Notes under the pieces: model-generated
Databases searched by the model: none
Told to the model about the DNA's origin: nothing
What the model saw: only the letters and a program-made list of their open reading frames with translations
NCBI GenBank assembly: GCA_001247695.2
Contig: LGRX02035510.1
Coordinates: forward strand, 1-64,000
DNA: 64,000 nt
Direction: 5' to 3'
Source: Cymbomonas tetramitiformis
Lineage: Eukaryota; Chlorophyta; Pyramimonadophyceae; Pyramimonadales; Pyramimonadaceae
Program-made: the position numbers and the translations under genes
In this document: piece after piece, positions 1 through 11,240 of the stretch
Layout: each line of letters starts with the position of its first letter
How positions within the stretch are numbered: position 1 is the stretch's first letter

Positions 1-530
1 CCCTCTACCACTTCCGCACCTCATACCCGTGATGTTCTGTGATGTAGGGGACCGTTTTTGACGTTACGGTTGGGGTTTGCTCGCAGGGTTCGCTCGAAAA
101 CGAGATTTTTGAGCGTTCGCAAAATCTTGTATACAGCTCGGTTGCGTCCGAGGATGGGCGCAAACGAAAGGTATTAACCCCCTCTACCACTTCCGCACCT
201 CATACCCGTGATGTTCTGTGATATAGGGGACCGTTTTTTGACGTTACGGTTGGGGTTTGCTCGCAGGGTTTGCTACAAAACTAGATTTTTGAGCGTTCGC
301 AAAATCTTGTATACAGCTCGGTTGCGTCCGAGGATGGGCGCAAATGAAAGGTATTAACCCCCTCTACCACTTCCGCACCTCATACCCGTGATGTTCTGTG
401 ATGTAGGGGACCGTTTTTGACGTTCCAGTTGGGGTTTGCTCGTAGGGTTTGCTAGAAAACGAGACTTTTGAGCGTCCGCAAAATCTAGTATACAGCTCGG
501 TTGCGGCTGATGATGGGCGCAAATGAAAGG
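1..530. repeat. Satellite, three tandem ~180-bp units
   Basis: Three head-to-tail copies begin at about 1, 180 and 360, each opening CCCTCTACCACTTCCGCA and containing GATGTAGGGGACCGTTTTT and a late GATGGGCGCAAA block. The units differ by scattered substitutions. Related units recur at 14279-14550, so this is a local satellite family. No coding potential is convincing. The window edge cuts the array, so its full length is unknown. Confidence 0.9.
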
Positions 531-625
531 TGACGAACTGATACGGCGAGATAAACAGGCCGTGAATATATTATCAATATACAAGTTAACACTGCGAAGT
601 TGGACAGCAACGCAAGTGAAAGTAA

Positions 626-879
626 TGCTGAAATCTGTATAGGCAGCCCTGACTGGGAGTCCCGGTCAGGCCCCTATGACAGACTCCTAGGACCAACACT
701 GGACTGCTGACTGATCTATAGGTTCGTGCTGTGACACACGCTGTGTCACAGGTAGGCTAGACTCCGAAACCGTCCGAGACCGTTCCGGGTATATCTAGCT
801 TAGGGTTTATTTATCTTAAGAGAGTTTATCCACACAGTTCGGGAGTTTCTGATATCTAGTGAACTAGGATATTCCAGTA
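626..879 (+). repeat. 5' LTR of Gag-type element 1
   Basis: Begins TGCTGAAATC and ends ATTCCAGTA, giving imperfect inverted ends. It contains a perfect hairpin CTGTGACACA-CGC-TGTGTCACAG near 730-752, also present in the 3' copy, and an imperfect CCTGAC...GTCAGG stem near 648-670. Confidence 0.93.
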
Positions 880-899
880 GGTCGTGGCCCCATCCACGC
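880..899 (+). promoter_or_regulatory. Primer-binding site, degenerate half-tRNA(iMet) type
   Basis: GGTCGTGGCCCCATCCACGC directly abuts the 5' LTR. It resembles the GGTTATGGGCCCACCACGC site at 41619-41637, which is complementary to the anticodon arm of initiator tRNA-Met. The match here is imperfect, so the exact primer tRNA is uncertain. Confidence 0.5.
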
Positions 900-1031
900 T
901 TTTATTCCACTTGCTGATTTAGCCATGGTTGGCTAAGCGGCCGCTTGGAGAGGTGGTGCGCGCATGCGCGTTTGGGTGCGACTAGAAATTATGGTATGAA
1001 TTGTTTGCGGTAAGCAACTGCAGTGGCGGCC

Positions 1032-3598
1032 ATGGGGACCGCGCCTCGTTACGGACTAGTCTTAGCAATGTTCGGATCCAGTTTTGCACCGGCACTGGCC
1101 CTGCTGGTTACTGTTTTCTGGGCTGGTGTTCGCGACACCTTCGACTTCGACGACATCTTCGAGTGCCCCTCGCCGCTCCACTCTCTTAGCTCCTCTCCGC
1201 TGCTGACCATTACCATTTTTCCGCTACCACACCCAACCGCGCGACTGCGTACCACCTCCCCTCTGGCTTTTCAGAGTATGGGCATGTTGACCCGAGCGAA
1301 GAAGTCCCTGGACAGGGACAGTGACATCGACGCCTCACTGAGGCTATTAGACGGGGTTCGGAACAGTCCGACGGTGCGTACGCCAACTGTTCCGACCCCC
1401 GCTCCGAATTCCAACGAAGATGCAGACGTGGCGACCAGGAAGTACTTGCAGGAGCAGAGCAAGCTGGTTGACGACGTCTACAAAACGCGGCTGCACCGCC
1501 AATGGGCCAAGGGTGTCCGAGAGGATGTCCTTGGGGACAAAAAGCACCATTTTCGCGGTACGGACGACGCTGGCCTCCTCTCCGAGCTGGTGGTGCAGCT
1601 GCGTACAGAGTTTCATTCGGCTGGGCTGGAGCTGGCATCCTTTGACCTCGACGACCCTCTGGCTCGTGTGGTGACCAAGGTCAACGGCTTGCTCTACGAC
1701 GTTCTGGCTCTGGTTGTCGAGAAACACAGCAACGCCTACGTCTGGCTGACTGGCACCGACGCCTCATCTGACCGTGATGGACGGCGAGCTCTTGTGGACA
1801 TCATCAAGGGCTGCGTACCGGTGGCGCTACGTGAGTCGCACCAGGAGGAGCACGCCGCGTTACGTTATCCCGCAGACACTGACCCGCAGCCCATCTTGGC
1901 TCGGGAACAGCGTCTGGTGCGGGATAACAAAGCTACGGACTGGACGCCCACCGAGGAGACCAGGAAGCTCTCCCTGTACAACCGGCTGGACCCGGTGTTT
2001 TACACCGCGGTCAAGGTGCGGTATCCTCTCGCGGCCGACCTCGCGCATGTCTCCTTGGCATCTCTCCGCTCCCTTGTGGTAGAGATCTATCAGGCTTGGG
2101 CGCAGACGGGGACGGGGAAGGCGGTTTCGGGCAAGAGCGGCATCTCTGCGCAGCTCTCCAGCACGGAGTACGGCGCCCTCCTCAACAAGATCAACGAGCT
2201 TCAAGACTTGCTAAAGCAGCAACGCGGGGCGGACGCGCCGCCGGCGCAGCAGCAGCGGCAGCAGCCGCAGCGTCAGCAGCGGCAGCAGCAGCAGCGCGGT
2301 ACGCAGCGGGGATTCCGTGTCGGCACGCACCCGCTGCCTGCAGTCGGTTTCGACCGTGACGACCAGAAGGCGCAGCCCTTCTGCGGGAGGTGCAAGAAGG
2401 CGGGAAAAGGTGAGCAGTACCACTTCTACCGCGACTGTCCGTTGGGCGGGCGTCAGCATCCCCGCACTCGGCCGCGGCATTCTGCATTCCCATCGACGAG
2501 GAGGACGCGGAGGGGGTGCGTGCATTGGCCATGTGTGCCCTGTTCCAGCAGGCGGCGGATGATGGGGCCGAGGCCTTTGCCACTGCGGCATCCACGTACG
2601 GGCCGCCTGCGGTACTCTGTGCGGGTGCGGTGGGCGGGATCGACGTGTCCGCCTACGGCTTCACGGTAGAGCCGCAGCAGCCTGCTGACGCGCCCGCAGG
2701 TGACGACATTCATCAGCGGCTGGACGATCTCGCCGCGGAGGTCCATGCCGCGGCAAACTGCAAGGTGCACTACACCCGCGCATCCTTCCCACCACCGGCG
2801 GTTCTCGAGCCGCATGCATCGGCTCTGGTGTGCGGCCCCGCGGCAGCGGGGAACATGCCGGAGGAGCAGGTTCCGGCAGGTGGTGCGGCGGCATTGGCAT
2901 CCGCCGTGCCGGCCCCTGCTATACCTGTCTCGCAGGAGGAGGATGTGAAGCCCGTGCCGCTTCAATCGGCGCGGGTGACAGCCACGACGGACGGTGAGTT
3001 CCCTGGGTTCGTTCAGACTGTCAACCACGCCGCCATCGCGCCGGTTGACCTCACCGGCTACGACACCGACGACTACGAGGACTTTGCCGACGGCAGCTTC
3101 CGGCTGGAGCCGCGGGGTTCGCCTCCGTCGGCCAATCATGTTTCCGGGCCGCCCGTGGACGAGCAGAGGACCTACGGTTGTGGGAAGCCGCCCTGGGGCT
3201 TTCCTGCCACGGTTGGACCATGGGGGATTCCTTTCCTCCTTTCCCTCGTTCTTTGCATCTCGATCATGGGGGTGGCAGCCGTGCCCGATGCTCAGTCGGC
3301 TGCGGGATTGCCTTCGCCTGGTGGTGATCTCGATTGGGAGACTCCGTCAATTTTCTCCACGAATGAATTTGTTGGATCTGTGATCCCGGCTCAGGGTTTC
3401 TTTGTGGCTGACAATGTGCCACCGCTTGAGCCGCCTGAGCCCCCTGACATCTTTCAGGATCTTGCTCAGGCAGATTTGAGCTTCGACATGGCCTTCTTCT
3501 ACGGTGTGGCTCTACATGAGAGAGGTCCTTTCGGGAACCCTCCCTTCGGGTCGGACTTGATTGAGACCACGGCTGGCTACTTTGGTACTGTCGATTGA
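1032..3598 (+). pseudogene. Gag-like ORF of element 1, frameshifted
   Basis: The first in-frame ATG is at 1032; a second candidate is the ATG of MGMLTRAKK near 1278, which would drop a hydrophobic leader. Order: hydrophobic N-terminus, a helical capsid-like region including VLGDK and QLRTEF (the counterpart element at 22258 has ILGDK and ELRTQF in the same order), a Gln/Arg-rich tract, then a zinc-knuckle-like CX2CX9HX4C at about 2390-2440. The frame is lost in a CCCC run at about 2460-2463. Homology resumes one frame back and continues to the stop at 3598. The distal part is Pro/Ala-rich and has one membrane segment (FLLSLVLCISIMGVAAV). It is presumed to form virus-like particles. No polymerase domain is present. 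Confidence 0.8.
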
Positions 3599-3905
3599 CT
3601 TCTTGTTCACTCTGGATGCACACCAACATGGTGGTGTGCGGAACTCCGGTGACTTCAACAACTTTTCTGGTTTATGTTTTGCTTTTGACATCTACAAGTT
3701 ACATTCTGGCTTGCTAGCTCGGTGCCTTTCAATTGTTTAGCGGGTGCACAATGCCCGTAGGTTTCTGCACCTGTGCTAGCTAGAGGGTTTCCAATTTGTG
3801 TTTCAGAATTGCACAGTTGGATTAGCAGTTAGGTCTGTCAACCTGGCTCCTGCCCTAACTTATCTTACATTATCTGACTCTCCCAGACAGTCACCACCCA
3901 CAGTG

Positions 3906-3916
3906 TTGGGGTGGTG
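3906..3916 (+). promoter_or_regulatory. Polypurine tract of Gag-type element 1
   Basis: TTGGGGTGGTG lies immediately before the 3' LTR. The GGTGGTG core is repeated before the 3' LTRs of the elements at 21576-41932 and 40363-41814, suggesting all three use the same reverse-transcription machinery. Confidence 0.7.
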
Positions 3917-4167
3917 TGCTGAAATCCGTATAGGCAGCCCTGACTGGGAGTCCCGGTCAGGCCCCTATGACAGACTCCTAGGCCAACACTGGACTGCTGA
4001 CTGATCTATAGGTTCGTGCTGTGACACACGCTGTGTCACAGGTAGGCTAGACTCCGAAACCGTCCGAGACCGTTCCGGGTATATCTAGCTTAGGGTTTAT
4101 TTATCTAGAGAGTTTATCCACACAGTTCGGGAGTTTCTGATATCTAGTGAACTAGGATATTCCAGTA
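3917..4167 (+). repeat. 3' LTR of Gag-type element 1
   Basis: 251 bp, near-identical to 626-879. Differences include CCGTA for CTGTA, one base lost at AGG(A)CCAAC and two lost in the TTATCTTAAGAG tract. Confidence 0.93.
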
Positions 4168-4233
4168 AGTAATAGCGGGTGATGAGTGCAGTCTCTGAAT
4201 GAAGATCTGCTTGAAGCCCAACGCTTCCTCATC

Positions 4234-4455
4234 TTATACCTTACGTCTCCTATCATCATAGATAGTACCGCCATTGGGTTGTGAACCCGAGACGTAGGTT
4301 GAACGACCAGTATTGTGATAACGAATAGTTCGTTCATACTGTGCATGCGTGTTCCGCACATGCTTAAAGCCAAGATGGTTCTTGATGTTCAAGATGTATT
4401 TTGCTTTGCCATCTTCGAGTTCGACATACGAACTCTCGATGACAGGGTCATTCAA
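4234..4455 (-). CDS. Hypothetical 73-residue peptide in the duplicated segment, copy 1
   Basis: I do not recognise this. It starts MNDPVIESSYVELEDGK and ends DDRRRKV. The copy at 13793-14014 encodes the same peptide with a single Lys/Arg change. Overlapping frames are also open in places and the whole segment is a recent duplicate, so conservation of the frame is weak evidence. It may be a chance ORF or the tail of a decayed gene. Confidence 0.2.
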   Translation of the reverse strand: MNDPVIESSYVELEDGKAKYILNIKNHLGFKHVRNTHAQYERTIRYHNTGRSTYVSGSQPNGGTIYDDRRRKV

Positions 4456-4514
4456 GTCTTTCCTTGAATAATGACAGATGATGTGACATTATCATCTGAC
4501 GACAGGTACAGTCA

Positions 4515-4700
4515 TGGTCGACCGTACTGACGACTGTCATAATAATATATGACTCGACCGACTGTCATAATAATATATGACTCGACCGACTGTCATAATA
4601 ATATATGACACGACCGACATGACATGACATGACATGACATGGTATGACATGTCTGACAGGTATGACACGTATGACATGTATGACACATATGCCATCGGTC
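4515..4700. repeat. Tandem GACTGTCATAATAATATATG and GACAT microsatellites
   Basis: Three units of about 30 bp (GACTGTCATAATAATATATG followed by ACTCGACC or ACACGACC), then ACATG repeats and ATGACACGT-like units. The same block follows the duplicate segment at 14090-14260. Confidence 0.85.
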
Positions 4701-5699
4701 ATGACCCTGACAGATCTCCCCTCTTAAAAGAGTTGTGACCTCACAACGGGCATACCTTTGTATATGCCTATGATGTCTTTGTTGTTGTCGCTTCTTGCTG
4801 GTACCAGTCTTCTTACACCGATTTGAGGCGTCCCTCATGGTGTTTTTAGGTTATTGGGGGGAACTGAGTCCACTTTAGTCCCTCACCTTACAGTTCTTAG
4901 GATGTAGCCCACCTTTCTGGAAATCGTATCGTATTTCAGAGTGACGTTTCAAGGTTCAATGAATTGCGTTTCGTGATGCCGATTGACGCTGGATTACTGA
5001 TTGATCCACACGTATCGTGCGTCAGAGTGACGATTCAAAGCATCCGAAGTCTACGTTACGGATATATATTGCGCTTGCCGTCGACGCCTTTGCGAACGAT
5101 GATCGACGTTTTAACGAACGATACTCGGCCTTATATATACAACTGATCGACGAAAACCCTTGGGTACATGTTTCCACAGTTATATATAGTGCACCCAACC
5201 CTTCCTCCCCTCCTGAAGCTACTATGGAGGTTCACAGGCGGCAACGGGGAGCCCGATTTTTGGGGCTTGTTTTTAATGCAAACGGAGTGGCCCTGCTTAA
5301 CGGGATTGGACTATAATCCTTTACCCGGTCTGCTCATCTCCTCAATATTTGGTCCGGTACGCGCGCTTTGACGAACATCTATCGCGATGAGTGAGAATGG
5401 ATTCGCCACGTACTAATGTGAAATTTCTTTAGTTATGTTTGTCAAGCACAACTTAGGATCACAACTCCGTCTACCTCAGTCGATATCTCCGGTAGCTCGG
5501 ATGACTGGCCACAGAATCCGATGACAAACCACGGTCTTGGCAAAGGTAGCATTAGCAGTTTTTCATAGATATTGGTACCCGCATATGCGTATCTGTGTAA
5601 GGGTATGATTTATACAAGGCTCACTACACCTTAGCAAGGAAGGATCAATTCCTGCTCCTGTCATATCAATTTGATGCAGGGTAAAAAATGTTAGGGATA

Positions 5700-5816
5700 T
5701 AACCCTGCAGTTCTCGGGTTGCAGCCCATTGCACCGAAGGTGCATCGCAGTCTTTGGGATGCAGCCCTGCAGTTCTTGGGATGCAGCCCTGCAGTTCTTG
5801 GGATGCAGCCCTGATA
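5700..5816. repeat. GCAGTTCTTGGGATGCAGCCC repeat cluster
   Basis: Four copies in a row of a ~27-bp unit, two of them exactly CTTGGGATGCAGCCCTGCAG. They include a CACCGAAGGTG palindrome. Related copies occur near 4885, 7195, 9319-9373 and 10725-10765. Confidence 0.8.
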
Positions 5817-7638
5817 TATATATATATATGTGACCGATGGACGAAAACCTCTTGGGTACATGTTTCCACGGCCTGATTATTATTTGGTCGGCAATTATTG
5901 GCAAAAGTCATCGGCTATCAGCTTTTGACTCAGAAGCCACAATGTTATAGAAGCTGCGACCTATTGCAACCATATGCGGCAATTATACCTTCAGCATACG
6001 TAGACAATATGATTATGTGGAACTTATAATCCCACTTAAGTTGCATCATGATAAATTTATCCAGGTGTTAACAGATGTTCAGGATTTGATAAGGGGTTGA
6101 CGCCCCACAAGCCAAAGGTCACTGTCTCATAAGGCTCGCCTCAAGTGTGCGGCTTTGAGGATTAGCGTCCTGGCGAGGCACAGTCATGATGCTTCCTAGT
6201 CCAATGGAGCTGGAAATGAGAATGCAAAAGATATCCGAAGACAGGAAGGCTTTTGGTTGGCCAGAGTTGCTGTCTAGATGCTTAACCTCGATGGGGTTGC
6301 ATTCGGATACAAACTGTGCAACTATGCATGTGACTTATGTATTGGTGTATGACTTTGATGAATTGTCTCTTGTCACGAACCTGGAAGGAATGACGGGCCA
6401 ATAGCTAGAGTGGCGGATTTACTCACTCGGCTTTGCTGTTATGGAATTCGATGCCTGATGGCACAACTGGCAATCCTTTGCTCAGATGCTTTCCTTAATA
6501 CATTGGCAACAACTTGTGTGCCAGCTTCTCTAGATTTGGGGAGAAACCATGGATCAACAATTTATGAATCAAAACACATGTATCAAGGTTGATTCAACGA
6601 ATCCTTCAACTCTTGAATTTCGACAATCAGCATCTCAGGCTGTTGACGTCAAAGTGATGGTCGTAAGCTTACAATATAGCTTATTCACCTTTGAAAAACC
6701 ATCGTTCTCCTATGTCAGTGCCCTTCATATAAATGATAGAGCCGGAGAAATATGCATCTATGATTTCCTCATAATGAACTTCATGTGTTAGTAAGTCAAA
6801 TAAGACTTCATTTGATGTTTCAATCGGCATGATGTACCGTGTCACCAACTTTATGGCTGCTATACACAGATGCTGGAACTTTTGATTTTTAATCTTCCAA
6901 GCAAAATCACAATGAAGATGTAAATCAATTTGTGGCAGCTGTATGAAAAATGAATGAATCTATACTCCCCCTCGAAAAAAGAGATGTATCAAACCAATCA
7001 GATGGTGATGGAGGATGTTATTCAATCATTATGTTATGTGAAAAATGGTTTGATAGAGAATCAGACTGAGATTACTCATAGAATGCTTTAGAGGTAACAA
7101 TGTCAATCTGAACATTGATTCTCTCTACGTCATATTGGCAATATGCCTGACGTTTTTGAATGTGGCAAATGCCAGATGATGTCAAATGCAGTCGTTGGGT
7201 TGCAGCCCACATACATACTTTGTCAGTTCAGGGTCACTATAGTGTACCCAACTTAGACAATGGTTCTGGATAATGATTGTCATGATGAACAAAGAAATCA
7301 GTACCGAAGTTAACTTTGGTATCGAAGCTAATGGAAAGTCAATCAAGACAACAACAACAACAACTTACTACGAGTTGTATTTTCGTAGTTGATGGATGGC
7401 TGACATGAATGAATAGAACATGGCATTGCCTAGTGATATGTGTATATTTTTCAGCACATGATCACTTATCTCAATGGTGCCCATTTTATTTTTGGGCAAA
7501 CACTATTCAGAGACTTGTTATGATAAAGAAGTATGAATAATGAATGTGTCATTTCAATCCGATAGAATTGTGACTTGTTTTATGACTATTAAATTTCTGT
7601 CACTTTCCAGAATGAGGATGAACTGCGCTTGGAAATCA

Positions 7639-7704
7639 GCTGCAGATTGCGGGTTCGAGTTCCGCCATGGCTTTTCCCAAGACTTCGTGGCCTAATGGTA
7701 GAGG
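7639..7704 (+). other. tRNA-like T-arm and D-arm in reversed order
   Basis: A T-arm-like block GCGGGTTCGAGTTCCGC (7649-7665 region, good B box and 5-bp stem) is followed by a D-arm-like block GTGGCCTAATGGTAGAGGC (good A box). The order is opposite to a normal tRNA gene and would suit a permuted tRNA. However, the candidate acceptor strands do not pair well and no sound anticodon stem forms. A pair of tRNA fragments or a SINE remnant is as likely. Confidence 0.2.
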
Positions 7705-9318
7705 CAAAAAATTTCTAAACATTCCCGAATGAGTTTTCAAAGAGTCTTTATTCCTCAATGAAGCATGCTTGTCTTATGTGACAAAATGTTATGAAATTAC
7801 AAATATGGTGTCAATCTATATGTGGATGGTTTATACCATTGTATGTTATTCCACAAATAAATAGTGATGTCAGAATAAAACTTTGGACAATTGCAACTTA
7901 GTACAAACCCGAGTGCATTCAAGTCCATTTGTATGCTCAGAATCTGAATCTAATGTGCTTTCTATATGCACATGATAGAACATTTTTCTATGCGATTCTG
8001 GATTCAGGAACTAAAGTCAATGTAAAAGTCTTTTCCTATTTCAGACGATGAAACCCTTATTCCCTTAGGTGCAATACCTTATTGTAAGGAATAGTCATTT
8101 TCAATACAAGTTTCAATCGATTTTTTTAAATCTGTCACTTTTATGATAATCAGATTGGTCAACTTTACAGCATAACCACTTCCCCTCGCTGAAGGAGATG
8201 ACTCCCATCATAGGGCGGTATATTAGCTGTTTTCATATGACACATGAAAAACATGAATAACTCTTGGAGAATTTCGGGATAAACATCCTGGATTGGCTGT
8301 GCTTGAGTGCTCTATGCCCAAGAATGACCGAAGAGATTGCTTGCCATTTTTCAGCCATATAGCGTGGAGGCTGCTTAACAACGGTTGGGTCATAAGCTAA
8401 ATAGCTATGTCAGCTATTTCGGAGGCTGAATAGCCATGATTGCACAGACTCTGTCTTTCATGATGAATAGACCTCTGAGAAATGGTGTCTGAAAAATCAA
8501 TTGACAACAACTCAACCTTTCGGTAGGATGCAGAGCTGATGATCTTTGTTGCACTATAATTGTTTAATGTGCACTAATGAAATGCCTCGTGATATATAAT
8601 CTCACAGAATATGCATTGCTCAATGGCGATATGATCAGATATGTAATGATCAATGAAGACAAGATGGTTGGTATGGCTCATTCAGTAGGCATAATTACCT
8701 CAAAGAGATGCCAATACACGGATACATATCAAGACATAAGGGCAATAGGCTTATTGTATAGTCTTCAAGGCAGCTAGCATTTATGCTGCATTGATCAGCT
8801 CAGTGGCTTTGACCTTTTTAGGTGTTGTACTCAGGCCGTGGCCTGCATATTGCATTGAGTAATCTTGACACCTTTAATGATCCAATCAGATGATATGTAT
8901 GAAATATCAAGAATGGTTGTCCTTTTCAATGATCATTGGTGGCAGAGGCTATAGTGCTTGCACCGTGTCAATATACAATTCTAGTCTGGATACATGCTAG
9001 ACCAGATGTATACAATGTCTAGGTCTTCAAAATCAAGCTCATATGTATGTCATGGCTGAAGTATGTGTCAACTTCATGGAGTTCTGCATGGTTTGACTGT
9101 ATACAGTCAGGCTTACCAAAACAAAAACAATGATGCAACTTACTTGTTTTATCATTTGTCTTTATTATTTATTTGGTTTTTAGTTGTATTTCTAGCTTAT
9201 CATCTTCCCCCCTCAAGGAAGTGTATTGCTAGGCGGTTGTCAAGCGCCGTTCAAATACAACAGAGGTCCGACCTCTATGTGATGACGTGGAAGCTTTCTA
9301 TGAAGCTGGATAGCAGTT

Positions 9319-9373
9319 TTCGGGTTGCAGCCCATTGCACCGAAGGTGCATTGCAGTTATTGGGATGCAGCCC
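9319..9373. repeat. Dispersed GGGATGCAGCCC repeat, second cluster
   Basis: Nearly the same block as 5705-5765: GGGTTGCAGCCCATTGCACC, then GAAGGTGCAT, then TTATTGGGATGCAGCCC. Confidence 0.75.
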
Positions 9374-10889
9374 GAATCCACGTCATCAGCATGGGTCATA
9401 TAGTGCCCAAGCATGTGCTGTATATATACAATACTACCCTCCAGCGGCGAAGTGGCTTGCTATTACCATCATCGTATGCCGTGGGATATCAATATATAAT
9501 CAGAGAGCATGGTAATATATGTACCATGTTTGTCAATATCGGAGAGACTGTGTCTTCTTTAAAATCCTCATGACTATATGTATAGTGGTGCTATACTGAT
9601 GTCAACACCTTCTCTCTGAGTGATTTATTGATTTCAGATGTGATGTCGTGGCATAAAATATGTCCACGACATTGGCACGAGTCATGTTGTGTCCATGCAT
9701 ACACGATCTTAGCGCAGGTCACAATACAGTGCCCGAGCATACGCGATTTTAGCGTAGGTCACATTGTGCCTCTATTTATTACATCTGAGAATATCTGTTA
9801 CTCATCTTTGTGAGCCTAGACAGCATTGTGCTGATTGCAATGCTTTCTCTGGTGACTTATATATCACAGATTATACCAATGTGGTGATCAGTCCAGTGCA
9901 ATATTTTGTCACCGGAATGTACAGGGATTGTGAATGATTGCAATCCAGCCGGAGGAATAATCTCAACAGCTTATTCTGTACTAATGAATTCATCGGAGTT
10001 ATACTTATTTCGACGATTCAAAAACCCATGTCATTGTAGTGATGACAGCTCATATGAATATATAGGGTTTTATCAGAATGCTTTTATGTGATGTCAACAT
10101 ATTATGAACAATTCACTTGCATCTCAGGATCAAAGCAGTTACGCTTGGAAGGTCTTGCATGGTGGTCACCAACAGTTAAGCTGTTATTCGGGTGCCAAAT
10201 TCTGCCTTCAGCACTGGGACTATATCAACCAGTTTTTCAGCGATGCGCTTATCCTTCCCACTCTTATGTACGGCTATAGTGCCAAAGTTTATCAGGTGGG
10301 ATATATATATATATATATACATTATATAACTATCATCTTCTGATCCAGGAAATGCAATTAAGCATGGTATCAGGTTATATGTTATGTATATAGTTCAGCA
10401 TTCCAAACTTACTCGAGAATGTAAATGCTGAGCAAGAGTCAACTTATAGTCATTGGGATATAGTTTCCCATCCGAGTTTACACTTTATTAGTGATGGTGG
10501 ATTTAACGTTGTACAGATTTCAACGTTATTTGTGGATGCAGTGATTTTATCAAAAGCAATCTATCAGAAATCACCAGATCGGAATATGAAATGGATATGT
10601 GTGAATCCTATCCACCTTCTTCCCCCCTTGAGGAAGTGTGAATACATAGGCAGTCAATTGTTTATATAGCTTATAGCTTATAGCTTATAGCTTGCAGTCC
10701 TTATAGGAAGCAGCGCATACAGTTGTAGGGTTGTTGCCTAACAGTTCTTGGGTTGCTGCCCGATATATAATCATGTCTGTGTCGAATACAGCATGATATG
10801 TTAATGCCAAACACGAAGTTTATCGAAATTATAGTGGCATTGTTGGGCATGTCAGGTTACAGTGGCCCATATACCCCATAATATGACTA

Positions 10890-11240
10890 GGGTGTTACAT
10901 GGTATCAGTAACCCTAAAATAGGTAAAAATAAGCAGTATAAATTTTTTGCAAATGTTTTTAAGCAAAACTGCTTTTGATATCAAACTGAATGTTACAGGG
11001 TGTTCAGAAGGTACGTTACACCCCCTGACACTCACATTCAGATTTTAGGGTGTTACAGGGTGTTACACGTGTTATGTCATTCGGGGATTGTTATTTGATA
11101 GCTAAATATTCGTTATAGCAAAAAAAATCAATCCCAAATTTTCAAAAGATTACACGTAGAACATTTTGACCGATTTATTGTTACAGCCAATATGTACACC
11201 CCTACATATTCCACACATATTATCTAGGGTGTTACACGAG
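10890..11240. repeat. AGGGTGTTAC repeat region with an LTR-end-like junction
   Basis: AGGGTGTTAC recurs at least four times. At about 10898-10915 one copy reads GTGTTACA directly followed by TGGTATCAG, which looks like an LTR end plus the start of a tRNA(iMet) 3'-end primer site. No partner LTR or coding remnant is visible, so this is at most an LTR relic. Confidence 0.35.

Larger units (their letters stand above)
626..4167 (+). mobile_element. Non-autonomous Gag-type LTR retrotransposon 1
   Basis: A 3,542-bp element bounded by LTRs of 254 bp (626-879) and 251 bp (3917-4167). It is flanked by the 5-bp duplication AGTAA at 621-625 and 4168-4172. It holds one Gag-like ORF with a zinc knuckle and a C-terminal membrane segment, and no protease, reverse transcriptase or integrase. 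It must rely on enzymes from another element. The primer site resembles the half-tRNA(iMet) type used by copia-class elements, and the PPT is GGGGTGGTG. The LTRs differ at a few positions including small indels, so the insertion is not very recent. Confidence 0.93.
539..4708. repeat. Segmental duplicate, copy 1, interrupted by an LTR element
   Basis: Bases 539-625 and 4168-4708 together match 13645-14271 almost base for base. Only the LTR element at 626-4167 separates the two halves. The uninterrupted second copy is therefore the empty site of that insertion. The duplicated segment ends in GACTGTCATAATAATATATG tandem repeats followed by a GACAT/GTATGAC microsatellite. Confidence 0.9.

Noticed and set aside
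9063..9515. 150-codon open frame in the AT-rich region
   Set aside because: Its distal part crosses the dispersed GGGATGCAGCCC repeat, and no domain or splice context supports it.
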